A stretch of DNA of 64,000 nt from Gallionellaceae bacterium (GCA_027448945.1 DAIDMQ010000039.1:1-64000); one strand, 5' to 3'; shown: positions 43,659 through 54,116, counted from the first letter of the stretch. Numbers and translations are program-made. Notes: generated by a model from the sequence alone, not told the origin.

Positions 43659-44993
43659 ATGAAGATCCTCCGCAACAGAACGCTAAACAATCTGCTGGTC
43701 ACCCTGCTGATCATCGCCAGCGCAACGGGCTTGTACTATCTGGCTAGCAGTCACACCTTGCAGAAGGACATGACCTACGCCGCCAGCAACAGTCTGTCAG
43801 AGGCCAGCATAGAGGTCACCAAACAGCTCAACGGCCCCCTCACAATCACGGTCTATGCGACCGAAGATGATGCCCGTCAAGGCAACGTACGCAAGATCAT
43901 CGGCGACTTCTTGTCTTTGTATCAACGCTACAAGAAGGATATGGAAGTGGTCTTTATCGACCCCCAAAAAGAATCTGCAAAGGCTAGAGCAGCCAACATT
44001 CAGCTCAATGGCGAACTCGTGGTCGAATATGCCGGGCGCACCGAACATATCACCCAGATCAACGAACAGGTAGTATCCAGCACCTTGTTGCGCATGGCGC
44101 ACACCCAGTCTCAACTGGTGATGTATCTCAGCGGTCACGGCGAACGTAAACTCGACGGCATCGCCAACTTTGATCTGGGCATCCCATTTGGTGCCAAGCT
44201 CAAACAGAATGGCTACAAGATCGGCAGCCTCAACCTCGCGCTGACCCAAGAAGTTCCTGCTAACGCCAGCATGCTGGTCGTCACCCAACCGCAGACTGAA
44301 ATGATGCCGGGTGAAGTCGACAAACTGCTGCGATATGTCGACAAGGGCGGCAATCTTTTGTGGCTCTTGGATGCGGAAGCCTTGCGCGGTTTAGAACCGC
44401 TGGCTGAAAAACTGGGTTTGATCCTGCCTCCCGGCATCGTCATCGATCCTGCCGCAGAGCAGATGCGTGCGCCCACTGATTGGGCTATAGGCGCTTCTTA
44501 TACGCCGCATCCCATCACGCGCAACTTCGATCTCATCACTGCTTACCCCGATGCTCGCCCGCTAAGTTGGAACGAAGATAAAGACTGGCAACGTCATGTC
44601 TTGGTCGAGGCTGCCAATCGTGGCTGGGTGAGCCGTAGCGGCAAAGCCAAGTTCGACAAAGCGCATGACACACCCGGCCCGGTCATCATCGCCAGCGCCT
44701 TGCAGCGCAACATCGCCGATAGAGAGCAACGCATCGTCGTGGTCGGCGATGCAGCCTTCCTATCCAACAGCTTTGCGGGTAACGGCGGCAACGTCGACCT
44801 GGGTTTGAATATGGTGAACTGGTTGGCAGGCGAGGAACATCTCATCACCTTACAGCCCCGCAGCAGCAAAGATAGCAGCATCAGCCTAAGCAAGAATCAA
44901 CTCGCCATCATCGGTCTGGGCTTTATCGTGGTGTTGCCGCTGATACTGGCTGCATGGGGTGCACTGTTGTGGTGGAAGCGCCGCCGTGCCTGA
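43659..44993 (+). CDS. GldG-like ABC-associated membrane protein
   Basis: A 444-residue protein with an N-terminal membrane segment (about 13-31), a large periplasmic region, and a C-terminal membrane segment (about 416-438) ending in basic residues. The core contains [20 protein letters not shown] and [12 protein letters not shown], typical of the GldG/IFT52-like family (the auxiliary protein of Gld exporters). Outside gliding bacteria these complexes are widespread and of unclear substrate. It overlaps mutM by 8 bp. Confidence 0.85.
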   Translation: MKILRNRTLNNLLVTLLIIASATGLYYLASSHTLQKDMTYAASNSLSEASIEVTKQLNGPLTITVYATEDDARQGNVRKIIGDFLSLYQRYKKDMEVVFIDPQKESAKARAANIQLNGELVVEYAGRTEHITQINEQVVSSTLLRMAHTQSQLVMYLSGHGERKLDGIANFDLGIPFGAKLKQNGYKIGSLNLALTQEVPANASMLVVTQPQTEMMPGEVDKLLRYVDKGGNLLWLLDAEALRGLEPLAEKLGLILPPGIVIDPAAEQMRAPTDWAIGASYTPHPITRNFDLITAYPDARPLSWNEDKDWQRHVLVEAANRGWVSRSGKAKFDKAHDTPGPVIIASALQRNIADREQRIVVVGDAAFLSNSFAGNGGNVDLGLNMVNWLAGEEHLITLQPRSSKDSSISLSKNQLAIIGLGFIVVLPLILAAWGALLWWKRRRA

Positions 44994-45792
44994 GTTACCT
45001 GAAGTAGAGACCACGCGTCGTGGCTTGGAACCGCACGTCACTGGCGCAATAATCACGGGCACGGTGATACGCAATCGTCGTCTGCGCTGGCCTATCCCCG
45101 ACCTTGCGCTACAGGGCCTGAAAATTCAGCGACTGACACGACGCGCCAAATATCTGCTGCTGGACTGCGGTAGCGGAACGTTGATCTTGCATCTGGGCAT
45201 GTCGGGGAGTCTGCGCATCTTGCCTCTGGATGCGCCCATCAAGCCGCACGACCACTTCGATCTTCTGTTGGATAACGGCAAGCTGATGCGTTTGCATGAT
45301 CCTCGGCGTTTCGGTGCGGTGCTGTGGCATGAAGGTGACATCAACAGCCACACGCTACTCGCCAACCTCGGCCCCGAACCACTAGAAGAAAACTTCGATG
45401 GACGCTATTTACATCGCGCCACACGCAATCGCAAAGTCAGCATCAAACAATGCCTGATGGATAACCATGTGGTGGTGGGCGTGGGCAACATCTACGCCAA
45501 TGAGTCGCTGTTTCGCAGCGGTATCAAACCGCAATTGCCTGCCGGCAAACTCAGCTTACCGCGCTGTGTACGCTTGGTCGCCGAGATACGCGCAACATTG
45601 GCTGAGTCCATAGAGAAAGGTGGCAGTACCTTGCGGGACTTTGTAAACTCCAACGGACAGCCCGGCTATTTCCAGCAGAACTACTGGGTCTATGGCCTGG
45701 CAAAAGAACCCTGCAGGCGTTGTGGCACAGCTATCAAACAGATCACTCAGGGGCAGCGTTCCAGCTTCTACTGCGGCATCTGCCAAAAATAG
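44986..45792 (+). CDS. mutM: Formamidopyrimidine-DNA glycosylase
   Basis: MutM excises 8-oxoguanine and formamidopyrimidines. The GTG start at 44986 gives the required N-terminus [15 protein letters not shown], where Pro1 after Met removal is the catalytic nucleophile. The 268-residue protein also has [29 protein letters not shown], and a C-terminal zinc finger with C-x2-C (CRRCGT) and C-x2-C (CGIC). An upstream ATG would mask the catalytic proline. Confidence 0.96.
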   Translation: MPELPEVETTRRGLEPHVTGAIITGTVIRNRRLRWPIPDLALQGLKIQRLTRRAKYLLLDCGSGTLILHLGMSGSLRILPLDAPIKPHDHFDLLLDNGKLMRLHDPRRFGAVLWHEGDINSHTLLANLGPEPLEENFDGRYLHRATRNRKVSIKQCLMDNHVVVGVGNIYANESLFRSGIKPQLPAGKLSLPRCVRLVAEIRATLAESIEKGGSTLRDFVNSNGQPGYFQQNYWVYGLAKEPCRRCGTAIKQITQGQRSSFYCGICQK

Positions 45793-45835
45793 GATGCAGG
45801 AAACTTGAATATTTAAAACCAACACATTCCCGACT

Positions 45836-46663
45836 ATGCGCACATTTTTTACATTTTTGATCGCACTGGCCTCAACACCTGTTGCCTATGCAGAATATCT
45901 GCCACGCCCTGACCATGTATTGGTGGTGATAGAGGAAAACAGTGGCTATAGCCAGATACTCAACATGCAGCACGCCAATTCCTACATCAACGGCCTGGCG
46001 CGTCGCGGCATGTTGCTCACCCGGTCATACGGTGTGACTCACCCTAGCCAACCCAATTACCTGGCGCTATTCTCGGGTTCTACCCAAAATGTTTCTGACA
46101 ATGCCTGTGGCTATAGCTTCGATAACGACAACCTGGCCACAGCCTTATTGAGTAAAGGTCTGAGCTTCGCCAGCTACTCAGAGTCGCTGCCCACGATTGG
46201 TGATTTGAGCTGTGCCTCCGGTGCCTATCAGCGCAAGCACAATCCACTCTCCAACTGGCAAGGTACACGTTTGCCAGCAAAGATGAATTTACGTTTGGAG
46301 GATATGCCCCAGGACTTTAGCAAGTTGCCCACGGTAGCTTTCCTCATCCCCAACCAGAACAACGATATGCATGATGGCAGTTTCGAGTCTGCCGACGCTT
46401 GGTTGCAGACCCATGTCGCGCCTTATGTCGAGTGGGCATACAAGCACAATAGTTTGTTGATTCTGACATGGGACGAGGACAGCGGTCGCGAGGGCAATCA
46501 TGTGGTCACACTGCTGCTAGGCCCCATGGTCAAGCAAGGTTTGAGTGACCAGCGCGTCGACCACTACAAGGTGCTGCGTACCCTGCTCGATTTCTACAAA
46601 TTACCCGCGATGGGTGCTGCGCGTGATGCGACCGCGATACAACATATTTGGAAAAAACACTGA
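45836..46663 (+). CDS. Secreted phosphoesterase (acid phosphatase/phospholipase C family)
   Basis: A 275-residue precursor with a signal peptide ending near A19 (TPVAYA). The mature part has HVLVVIEENSGYSQIL with a metal-binding glutamate, the VTHPSQPNYLALFSG block with the putative nucleophile region, and LILTWDEDSGREGNHVVTLLLGP with conserved acidic ligands. This is the PF04185 phosphoesterase type. The substrate could be a phosphate monoester or a phospholipid; context does not help. Confidence 0.85.
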   Translation: MRTFFTFLIALASTPVAYAEYLPRPDHVLVVIEENSGYSQILNMQHANSYINGLARRGMLLTRSYGVTHPSQPNYLALFSGSTQNVSDNACGYSFDNDNLATALLSKGLSFASYSESLPTIGDLSCASGAYQRKHNPLSNWQGTRLPAKMNLRLEDMPQDFSKLPTVAFLIPNQNNDMHDGSFESADAWLQTHVAPYVEWAYKHNSLLILTWDEDSGREGNHVVTLLLGPMVKQGLSDQRVDHYKVLRTLLDFYKLPAMGAARDATAIQHIWKKH

Positions 46664-46664
46664 G

Positions 46665-46988
46665 ATGCCGCTATTCGGTGGGAAAAGTATCGGGCCCTTC
46701 TGCCACTGGGAAGATGACACACTGATACTCAACATCTTGGGCAGACCCAATTCCAAAAGAGACGCAATAGGCGGGGTAATCGGACATCAGCTCGAAGTCT
46801 ATGCCGCAGCCGTACCGCGTCGCGGCGGTGCAACCGCCCACATGATGCGTTTTCTAGCGGGAGAATTTGACGTGTCCGTTAGCGCGATAACCGTCGTGTT
46901 CGGCGAGAAGAACGTCAACAAGCAAATCCGCGTGCACGCCCCCAACAGACTCCCCACCGTAATCGCCGCCTATCACACCAAGAAGTAG
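46665..46988 (+). CDS. DUF167 / YggU-family protein
   Basis: A 107-residue protein of the YggU family: LNILGRPNSKRDAIGGVIGHQLEVYAAAVPRRGGA is the conserved N-terminal half, followed by a helix with NVNKQIRVHAP. Members are small, widespread, and without a known function. The ATG at 46665 follows the phosphoesterase stop by 1 base, so translation is probably coupled. An open frame upstream lies inside the phosphoesterase gene. Confidence 0.85.
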   Translation: MPLFGGKSIGPFCHWEDDTLILNILGRPNSKRDAIGGVIGHQLEVYAAAVPRRGGATAHMMRFLAGEFDVSVSAITVVFGEKNVNKQIRVHAPNRLPTVIAAYHTKK

Positions 46989-47049
46989 TGCTTTCTAAGT
47001 TGCACGCAGGCAGCTAAGCTGTGCTGCACACCACTATGGGAAACGCATG

Positions 47050-47400
47050 ATGCTAGCCTATATCGCCATCGCACTCGTCGCACTGTTGCATGCCTACTTT
47101 ATGCTGCTGGAGATGTATTTCTGGGATAAGCCCTTGGGCTTGCGCACCTTCAGAACCACACAAGAATTCGCCACTGCTTCGAAAACGCTGGCTGCGAACC
47201 AAGGCCTGTATAACGGCTTCCTCGCCGCCGGACTGTTATGGGGTCTCTATCTTGGGGCCGCAGGACGAAACATCGATATTTTCTTTCTCGTCTGCGTCAT
47301 CGTCGCGGGCATCTACGGTGCACTGACAGTGGGCAGGAAGATACTCTGGATACAGGCTATTCCTGCCTGTATCGCCTTGGCCTTGCTCGTCATGGAGTGA
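47050..47400 (+). CDS. DUF1304-family integral membrane protein
   Basis: A 116-residue membrane protein with four hydrophobic helices, containing ALLHAYFMLLEMYFWDKPLGLRTF and ANQGLYNGFLAAGL, the signature of the DUF1304 family. Function is unknown. Two adjacent ATGs can start it. It lies about 60 bp after the DUF167 gene and converges on the ferredoxin gene. Confidence 0.85.
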   Translation: MLAYIAIALVALLHAYFMLLEMYFWDKPLGLRTFRTTQEFATASKTLAANQGLYNGFLAAGLLWGLYLGAAGRNIDIFFLVCVIVAGIYGALTVGRKILWIQAIPACIALALLVME

Positions 47401-47414
47401 TCCACATAAGAAAA

Positions 47415-47438
47415 ATGCCGCGTGCGTGCACGCGGCAT
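47415..47438 (-). terminator. Terminator after the ferredoxin gene
   Basis: A perfect 11-bp stem, ATGCCGCGTGC with GCACGCGGCAT, and a 2-base centre. The T run occurs on the minus strand, so it serves the ferredoxin gene rather than the DUF1304 gene. Confidence 0.85.
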
Positions 47439-47455
47439 GGGGTGTGCCACTAAGC

Positions 47456-47707
<252 letters not shown>

Positions 47708-47751
47708 TTATTTCTCCTCTATATGGCCGGGTCGATGCTATATCGGACCGT

Positions 47752-48240
47752 TTATTTATTGCTATTACTTGTAAACTTTTGTTGCAATCTTTCCACCACG
47801 ATGGGTGAGACGAATTTGCTCACGTCGCCGCCGAATTTCGCCACTTCGCGCACCATGGTCGCGGATATAAAAGTGTATTTTTCTGCAGGGGTTAAAAACA
47901 GTGTTTCCATTTCCGGGTACAGGTTGCGGTTCATGCCCGCCAACTGAAATTCATATTCAAAATCGGACACGGCGCGCAAACCGCGCAGTACTACGCGCGA
48001 ACCCTGCGCTTGCACGAAGCTCATCAATAAACCGTCAAAGCCCTCGACGCGGACCTTGGGTTGATTTGCAAACACTTGACGCGCCATCTCGACACGCTCT
48101 TGCAGATTGAACAGGGTATTTGCCCTGCTCGCCGCAACTGCCACCACCACCTCACCAAACAGTCCTGCCGCCCGTCTGACGACATCTTCGTGTCCTTTGG
48201 TGATGGGGTCGAATGTACCTGGATATACGACCTTAATCAT
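47752..48240 (-). CDS. coaD: Pantetheine-phosphate adenylyltransferase
   Basis: CoaD makes dephospho-CoA from phosphopantetheine and ATP. The 162-residue protein has [19 protein letters not shown] with the nucleotidyl-transferase GH motif, [21 protein letters not shown], and [20 protein letters not shown] near the C-terminus. It overlaps rsmD by 8 bp. Confidence 0.97.
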   Translation of the reverse strand: MIKVVYPGTFDPITKGHEDVVRRAAGLFGEVVVAVAASRANTLFNLQERVEMARQVFANQPKVRVEGFDGLLMSFVQAQGSRVVLRGLRAVSDFEYEFQLAGMNRNLYPEMETLFLTPAEKYTFISATMVREVAKFGGDVSKFVSPIVVERLQQKFTSNSNK

Positions 48241-48772
48241 GTTGAACTCTCAATAGTTGGTAATGCACTTGCCCTGCCTTAGCCGACTTCACGACCTCCC
48301 AACCCGCCGGGGTAGTGATAATTGCGCCAGATTCGACATAAAGCAATCCTGACTCGCCGAGTTTAGCGGGTAGCATTTCAAACAATTTGGGTAGTAAATC
48401 GGCTTGGAATGGCGGATCAAGAAAAATCACGTCATAACGTTGCTTGTCGCGCGTGACGAATTCTAGCCCATCTTGGCAATAGGGGGAAATATTAGATAAC
48501 GCTAATTTCCTAATATTTTCTTCCAACGCGCGAAAAACCTTGGGATTCTTCTCCACCATCACGACCTTCTCCGCCCCGCGCGACAAGGCTTCGAAGCCCA
48601 ATGCACCGCTGCCCGCAAATAGATCCAGACAAGTGCGCCCGTACAACGTCTGCCCTAACCAATTGAACAAAGTTTGGCGCACTCGATCCGGAGTGGGACG
48701 CAGACCTTCCGCATCCGGGAAGGTAATGACGCGGCTGCGCAGCTCGCCGCCATTGATCCTGACCTTATTTAT
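48233..48772 (-). CDS. rsmD: 16S rRNA m2G966 methyltransferase RsmD, probable AUA start
   Basis: RsmD methylates G966 of 16S rRNA. Motifs include [19 protein letters not shown] (SAM binding) and FLDPPFQ (catalytic). The only standard start, GTG at 48682, would delete about 30 residues that are conserved in the family (the frame upstream reads [12 protein letters not shown]). The frame stays open up to a TAA at 48776-48778 and contains no ATG, GTG or TTG before that GTG. An ATA at 48770-48772, with AGGGAG 7 bases upstream, gives a 179-residue protein of normal length. I infer initiation at AUA; a sequencing error is the alternative. Confidence 0.85.
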   Translation of the reverse strand: MNKVRINGGELRSRVITFPDAEGLRPTPDRVRQTLFNWLGQTLYGRTCLDLFAGSGALGFEALSRGAEKVVMVEKNPKVFRALEENIRKLALSNISPYCQDGLEFVTRDKQRYDVIFLDPPFQADLLPKLFEMLPAKLGESGLLYVESGAIITTPAGWEVVKSAKAGQVHYQLLRVQHD

Positions 48773-50094
48773 TTCTTATCTCCCTCTGGCGCACCCACAA
48801 TCACAGTCGCCATGTGCTGAGGATCGATATGACGCTTGAAGGCATCACGTATCTGCACCACGGAGACCTGATCCACTCGACGGGTAAAGTCGTCCAAATA
48901 GGTCAGTGGCATGTCGTAGAAACCGATGATGCTCAGGTATTCCAATATCTTGCGATTGCTATCGATGCGTAGCGGGAAGCCGCCTACAATGTTCTGCTTG
49001 GCAGCGATTAATTCCCGCTCAGTTGGACCTTGGGCGATAAAATCGGACAGCGTCTTGCGTACCAATGCTAGAGCTTCATCCGCCTGCTCCTTCTTGGTCT
49101 GCAATCCAACTTGGAAAGCACCGGTCTGTTTAAGTGGCATGAAGTAGCTATACACGCTGTAAGCCAGTCCTCTCTTTTCGCGGACTTCGTTCATCAAACG
49201 GGAGACGAAACCGCCACCGCCCAAGATGTAGTTACCAACATACAAAGGGAAGTAATCAGGATCGCTGCGCGACATTCCCGGCGCACCAATCAGAATGTGG
49301 CTCTGAGTCGCGGGATGAGAAACACGCAGTTCGCTAGCGGGTATTTCCTTGACCACCTGCGGCAGTCTCAGCTCGACCGCGGTCTTGGGTAATTGGCTGG
49401 TCAGTTGTTCCGCAATGACGCCGGCTTGTTCACGAGACACGTCGCCCATGATGGCGACGACGGCATGATTCGCGTTGTAATGGGTGCGATAAAAATCCTG
49501 CAAATCCTGTACGGTGAGTGCACGCACGCTATCTACCGTGCCGGAAACCTGCAATGCATAAGGATGATCTCCATACACCGCTTTCTGGAAGGCCTTGTCT
49601 GCGATACTCTCGGGCTTGGTCTCTGCTTCTTTAAGGCCCGCGATGATACGTGTCTGTTCGCGCGCCAATATCTCGGGCGAATAAAGTGGGTGCTGCAGCA
49701 CGCTTGCCATGATGGCCAAGGCCTTGTCACGTACGGCGGTATTGCTCAAGGTGCGCAAGGACAGGCTCGCTCTATCCTGATCGAAACCGCCGCCCAGTTG
49801 CGCGCCCAGATCGGCCAGTCCTCGTGCCGTGTCATCTTCGTTCATGCCCTGCGAACCCAAGTCCAACAGATGATGCGTGATGGCGGCCAGTCCGGATTTC
49901 TGCGCGCTATCGTAGCTACTACCGCCAGGTAGGCTGACGGCCACATCCAGCATGGGAATGTCATGATCTTCTACAAATAGCACTTTCGCACCGCTGACAC
50001 TCTGCCAATGCTGGATGCTCGGTGTAGCAAGTGCACCGGCACTGCAAGCACAAAAGACCAGTGCGATAGCTGGCTTAATGAATTTAGTGAGCAT
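48769..50094 (-). CDS. M16-family peptidase, non-catalytic partner
   Basis: A 441-residue precursor with a signal peptide (about 1-24, ending AGALA). It has the M16 fold, but the zinc motif position reads THHLLDLG instead of HxxEH, so it should be inactive. The substrate-binding RGLAYSVYSY motif is present. It overlaps its catalytic partner by 11 bp. Such pairs form heterodimers like mitochondrial processing peptidase. Its stop overlaps the AUA start of rsmD. Confidence 0.9.
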   Translation of the reverse strand: MLTKFIKPAIALVFCACSAGALATPSIQHWQSVSGAKVLFVEDHDIPMLDVAVSLPGGSSYDSAQKSGLAAITHHLLDLGSQGMNEDDTARGLADLGAQLGGGFDQDRASLSLRTLSNTAVRDKALAIMASVLQHPLYSPEILAREQTRIIAGLKEAETKPESIADKAFQKAVYGDHPYALQVSGTVDSVRALTVQDLQDFYRTHYNANHAVVAIMGDVSREQAGVIAEQLTSQLPKTAVELRLPQVVKEIPASELRVSHPATQSHILIGAPGMSRSDPDYFPLYVGNYILGGGGFVSRLMNEVREKRGLAYSVYSYFMPLKQTGAFQVGLQTKKEQADEALALVRKTLSDFIAQGPTERELIAAKQNIVGGFPLRIDSNRKILEYLSIIGFYDMPLTYLDDFTRRVDQVSVVQIRDAFKRHIDPQHMATVIVGAPEGDKK

Positions 50095-51442
50095 GGAAAT
50101 TTCCTTCAGCACGTTTAGGTTTGTCGCTCAATGGCTGTGGCTCCAAAACCGCCACGGTCAAACTGTCGTCCTGCAATACATTCTGTGCAGCCTGTTGCAC
50201 CTGCTCTGCAGTCACTGCCTGTATTTTATCCAACATCACCGGTATCGCCTGGTAGCCCAGACCTATACTTTCCATCTGCCCGATTTGCATCGCGCGATAA
50301 AAGGTCGAATCCTTTTTATAGACTTCTTCCGCCATCACCTGCGCTTTCACGCGCTGCAATTCTTCGGCACTCACACCATCTTTGACCAATAGTGCGATCT
50401 CGCTACGCAACGCGGCTTCCACTTCCTGCACAGTCTTGCCGGTGGACGGTGTAGCTTCCAGCGTGAATACACTGGGGCCGCGGGCGACCGAGTCATAGCT
50501 TGCGCCCACATCGCTGGCGATCTGCTGCTCACGAACCAAATGTTTGTTGAGTCGCGCAGAATCGTTACCGTTCAAAATGCCTGCGAGGACCTCTAGTGCA
50601 TATGGCACGCTGTCTTTGCCAGGATTACTCATCGTCGGCGCACGATAACTCATGACCAATTGTGGCAATTCTGCTGGTGCTTTGACCACGATACGTTTGA
50701 TGCCAACCTGAGGGGGTTCTGACAACTTCCTGCGTATCGGCAAATCGTGTTTGGCAATCTTGCCGTAGAAATGTTGCGCCATGCCGAACACCTCTGAGGC
50801 CTTGACGTCCCCTGCAATCACCAAGGTCGCGTTATTCGGTGCATACCAGCGTTGATACCAATTCTTGGCATCCGCGACTGTCATCGCTTCCAGATCATCC
50901 ATCCAACCGATGACCGGGTGATGATAGGGATGTTCCATATAGATGGCGGCATTCATGCGCTCTTGCAACATGCCACTGGCCTGATCATCTGTGCGCCAGC
51001 GACGTTCTTCCATCACGACCTTGATCTCTTTTGCGAACTCGTTCGCGGACAGATTCAGATTGTGCATACGATCTGCTTCCAAGCGCATCGCCAGTGCTAA
51101 CCTGGATTTGTGTAATTGCTGAAAATATGCGGTGTAGTCATTGCTGGTAAACGCATTTTCACGACCACCGGCTGCAGCGATACGCTTGGAGAATTCGCCG
51201 GCCGGAACAGCATGAGTGCCTTTAAACATCATGTGTTCCAGCACATGTGCAATACCGGTCTTACCGCTAATCTCATCCATGCTGCCGGCCTTGTACCAGA
51301 TTTGCTGCACCACCACGGGCGCACGATGATCCTCGTCAACCACGACCTTGAGACCGTTGGAAAGCGTGTGTTCGTATATCTTTGCCTGTACTGTGGGGGT
51401 AATACTTAATAGCAAAGTCATTCCCAACAAAAGAATTTTCAT
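50084..51442 (-). CDS. M16-family zinc peptidase, catalytic subunit
   Basis: A 452-residue precursor with signal peptide ending near A20 (TVQA). It has the inverted zinc motif HVLEHMMFKGT and the distal glutamate in EEIKVVMEERR-like sequence (EIKVVMEERRWR). It is probably periplasmic and acts with the adjacent non-catalytic subunit. The start MKILLLG is preferred over an upstream ATG because it precedes a proper signal peptide. It is divergent from ftsY, with about 80 bp between starts. Confidence 0.92.
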   Translation of the reverse strand: MKILLLGMTLLLSITPTVQAKIYEHTLSNGLKVVVDEDHRAPVVVQQIWYKAGSMDEISGKTGIAHVLEHMMFKGTHAVPAGEFSKRIAAAGGRENAFTSNDYTAYFQQLHKSRLALAMRLEADRMHNLNLSANEFAKEIKVVMEERRWRTDDQASGMLQERMNAAIYMEHPYHHPVIGWMDDLEAMTVADAKNWYQRWYAPNNATLVIAGDVKASEVFGMAQHFYGKIAKHDLPIRRKLSEPPQVGIKRIVVKAPAELPQLVMSYRAPTMSNPGKDSVPYALEVLAGILNGNDSARLNKHLVREQQIASDVGASYDSVARGPSVFTLEATPSTGKTVQEVEAALRSEIALLVKDGVSAEELQRVKAQVMAEEVYKKDSTFYRAMQIGQMESIGLGYQAIPVMLDKIQAVTAEQVQQAAQNVLQDDSLTVAVLEPQPLSDKPKRAEGNFHAH

Positions 51443-51473
51443 AGCTATAGCCCTAATTGGTTCAACAGAATAA

Positions 51474-51488
51474 AATGCGTCTCGCATT
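51474..51488. promoter_or_regulatory. Small palindrome in the divergent ftsY region
   Basis: AATGCG, 3 bases, CGCATT: a perfect 6-bp dyad between the M16 peptidase gene and ftsY. It overlaps a possible plus-strand -10 element CATTAT at 51485-51490. Its role is unknown. Confidence 0.35.
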
Positions 51489-51522
51489 ATCCGACATTTT
51501 CCAGCCTAGACCACCCGAATCG

Positions 51523-52494
51523 ATGTTTAGTTTCCTCAAGAAAAAATCTTCTGCCGAGAGCGCTCCGAGCGACGCGACAAATGCCCAGTCAAGTTGGGTC
51601 GCGCGTCTGAAGGCAGGTTTGTCACGCACTGGCAGCCAGTTCGGCGAGTTGTTTAGTCGTGGTGGCAAGATCGATGACGAGCTCTATGAAGAGCTTGAGA
51701 CACTGCTGATCACAGCTGATGTAGGCATGGACGCGACACGCACATTACTGGCCGATCTGCGTCGCACAGTTAAAGAACAACATCTGACAGAGGCTAAGGA
51801 GCTTAAGCAAGCGCTGGCAAACTGTATGGTTAAGCTTTTGCAGCCCTTGGCGCAACCATTGCAGGCACACACTCACAAGCCTTACGTCATCATGATGGTT
51901 GGGGTTAATGGTGCAGGCAAGACCACCTCCATAGGCAAGCTTGCCAAATATCTTCAGGGACAAGGACTGTCTGTATTGCTGGCCGCCGGCGATACCTTTC
52001 GCGCTGCAGCACGCGAACAACTCATTACATGGGGTGAACGCAACAACGTGACTGTCATCGCACAGCAAAGTGGTGATGCAGCGGCCGTAATATACGATGC
52101 CGTACAAGCCGCACAGGCGCGCAAGATCGATGTTGTGTTGGCTGACACCGCCGGGCGTCTTACCACCCAGGCTCACTTGATGGAAGAGATCAAGAAGGTC
52201 AAACGTGTGACCAGCAAAGTCTTGCCAGAAGCACCACATGAAGTCTTGCTGGTTTTGGATGCAAATACTGGCCAAAACGCGCTTAGTCAGGTCAAAGCAT
52301 TCGATGCCGCGCTTGGTGTGACCGGTTTGATACTCACCAAACTTGATGGTACAGCCAAGGGGGGAGTGATTGCTGCCATTGCCAAAGCACATCCCATACC
52401 CGTGCGTTTTATAGGTGTAGGCGAAAGTCTGGATGACTTACGCCCATTCGATGCCGAAGATTTCATTACCGCGCTTTTGGGTCTGGACGAATGA
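51523..52494 (+). CDS. ftsY: Signal recognition particle receptor FtsY
   Basis: FtsY docks ribosome-SRP complexes at the inner membrane. The 323-residue protein has a short acidic/basic N-terminal region (MFSFLKKKSS onward), an N domain, and a G domain with GVNGAGKTTSIGKLA, DTAGRLTTQAHLMEEI and TKLDGTAKGG. The ATG at 51523 is chosen over an upstream one inside the regulatory region. It overlaps ftsE by 4 bp. Confidence 0.96.
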   Translation: MFSFLKKKSSAESAPSDATNAQSSWVARLKAGLSRTGSQFGELFSRGGKIDDELYEELETLLITADVGMDATRTLLADLRRTVKEQHLTEAKELKQALANCMVKLLQPLAQPLQAHTHKPYVIMMVGVNGAGKTTSIGKLAKYLQGQGLSVLLAAGDTFRAAAREQLITWGERNNVTVIAQQSGDAAAVIYDAVQAAQARKIDVVLADTAGRLTTQAHLMEEIKKVKRVTSKVLPEAPHEVLLVLDANTGQNALSQVKAFDAALGVTGLILTKLDGTAKGGVIAAIAKAHPIPVRFIGVGESLDDLRPFDAEDFITALLGLDE

Positions 52495-53171
52495 TCAGCC
52501 TCAGCCAAGTACACAAACGCTATCCCGGTGGTTACGAAGCACTGAGTAATGTTTCCTTCGAAGTCGCGCAGGGCGAGATGGCATTCCTGACCGGGCACTC
52601 AGGCGCGGGTAAGAGTACTTTGCTGAAGTTGGTTGCCGGCATTGAGCGTCCCAATTCAGGCAGCGTGCTAGTCAACAATCAGAACGTAGGCGTCCTCAAG
52701 TCCTCGGCACTTCCCTACTTAAGAAGAAATCTGGGCATCGTCTTCCAGGATCACAAGCTGCTATTCGACCGTAATGTGTTCGACAACGTCATGCTGCCCT
52801 TGCAGATATGCGGATTCGACCATAAGGAAAGTGCGCAGCGCGTGCGCGCTGCTTTGGACAAGGTAGGCCTGCTCAAACGTGAAAAGGCAAACCCTATTGC
52901 ACTTTCTGGCGGGGAACAGCAAAGATTGTGCATCGCACGTGCTATCGTCAATCGCCCTACCATCTTGCTGGCTGATGAACCTACCGGCAATCTTGACGCC
53001 GATTACGCCTCCGACATCATGACAATCTTCAAGTCCTTCCATCAAGTCGGTGTGACACTACTGATCTCTACTCATGATACGGGCGTGCTGCAAGCCCATG
53101 ACAAGGTGCGAATCCTGAACCTCAAGCAAGGCGTATTGCAATCTAACTCCTCGACACATTCTCTCTCATGA
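52491..53171 (+). CDS. ftsE: Cell division ATPase FtsE
   Basis: FtsE pairs with FtsX at the division ring to control septal cell-wall hydrolases. The 226-residue ABC ATPase has Walker [10 protein letters not shown] at about 37-45, signature [15 protein letters not shown], and Walker [13 protein letters not shown]. It begins 4 bp inside ftsY and ends 4 bp inside ftsX, typical of this operon. Confidence 0.96.
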   Translation: MISLSQVHKRYPGGYEALSNVSFEVAQGEMAFLTGHSGAGKSTLLKLVAGIERPNSGSVLVNNQNVGVLKSSALPYLRRNLGIVFQDHKLLFDRNVFDNVMLPLQICGFDHKESAQRVRAALDKVGLLKREKANPIALSGGEQQRLCIARAIVNRPTILLADEPTGNLDADYASDIMTIFKSFHQVGVTLLISTHDTGVLQAHDKVRILNLKQGVLQSNSSTHSLS

Positions 53172-54076
53172 AGCGCTTCATTACACAACATCTCAGAGTG
53201 ATGCGTGTCGCCATTGCCCGTATCTTTAACCCGCCACTTGCCGGCTTGCTTAATACACTAGTGATAGGAATTGCACTCAGCCTACCCGCCGGCATGTATG
53301 TACTACTCCAGAATGCACAGGGTCTGGTACTACAGCTTTCAGGTATTCCGCAAATCAGTGTTTTTATGAGCCTCGACAGTCGTACTGATGATATTGAGGC
53401 GCTACGTAAATCTTTATCACAAAATCCAGCGATTGATCACCTTGAATTCGTTCCCAAGGATCAAGCCCTGCAGCAACTTAAGCAAAGCACCGGGCTGGCC
53501 GATGTGATTGGTGGACTGGAGAAAAACCCATTACCTGATGCATTTATTGTTCGCCCCAAAGCGGGTACTGCCGAATTTCTCGACAAGCTGCGTATTGAGA
53601 TTGCCAAATTACCTAAAGTCGAACTGGCGCAACTCGACTCAGCTTGGGCTTACAAACTTGAAGCGCTGCTGAAGTTTGCTAACCTCGCTGTATTAATACT
53701 AGCAAGCTTGCTTAGCCTTGCTTTGATAGCCATCACCTTCAACACCATCCGTTTGCAAATACTCACTCAACGCGATGAGATAGAAGTCTCCAAGTTAATC
53801 GGCGCATCCGATGGCTTTATACGTCGGCCCTTTCTATATTTCGGTGCATTACAAGGGTTGCTGGGGGGATGTACGGCATATCTCATCATCTTTATCAGCT
53901 TGATATTGCTAAATCATCCTCTTGCCAATCTCTCTCAACTCTATGCGAGCCAATTTAGCCTTAACCCACTTGGTTTAACCGATAGCTTGTCTTTGCTTGT
54001 ATTCTCACTCTATCTTGGCTGGTTAGGTGCTTGGTTATCTGTAGCCAGACACCTCAATCAAATCGAGCCCCGCTAA
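53168..54076 (+). CDS. ftsX: Cell division membrane protein FtsX
   Basis: FtsX is the permease-like partner of FtsE. The 302-residue protein has a first membrane segment (about 24-45), a periplasmic domain (about 46-165) with the family block ISVFMSLDSRTDDIEALRKSL, and three further membrane segments near 175-200, 222-250 and 270-292. LIGASDGFIRRPFLYFGALQGLLGG is the typical FtsX motif. It is followed by a 91-bp gap and rpoH. Confidence 0.95.
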   Translation: MKRFITQHLRVMRVAIARIFNPPLAGLLNTLVIGIALSLPAGMYVLLQNAQGLVLQLSGIPQISVFMSLDSRTDDIEALRKSLSQNPAIDHLEFVPKDQALQQLKQSTGLADVIGGLEKNPLPDAFIVRPKAGTAEFLDKLRIEIAKLPKVELAQLDSAWAYKLEALLKFANLAVLILASLLSLALIAITFNTIRLQILTQRDEIEVSKLIGASDGFIRRPFLYFGALQGLLGGCTAYLIIFISLILLNHPLANLSQLYASQFSLNPLGLTDSLSLLVFSLYLGWLGAWLSVARHLNQIEPR

Positions 54077-54116
54077 TCTTCTAAATTATCCAATTTTTGT
54101 AGAACCATTAGTGAAT

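Noticed and set aside
48769-50094. M16 peptidase lacking HxxEH considered a broken gene
   Set aside because: The frame is intact and full length, and non-catalytic M16 subunits normally pair with an adjacent catalytic one, as here.
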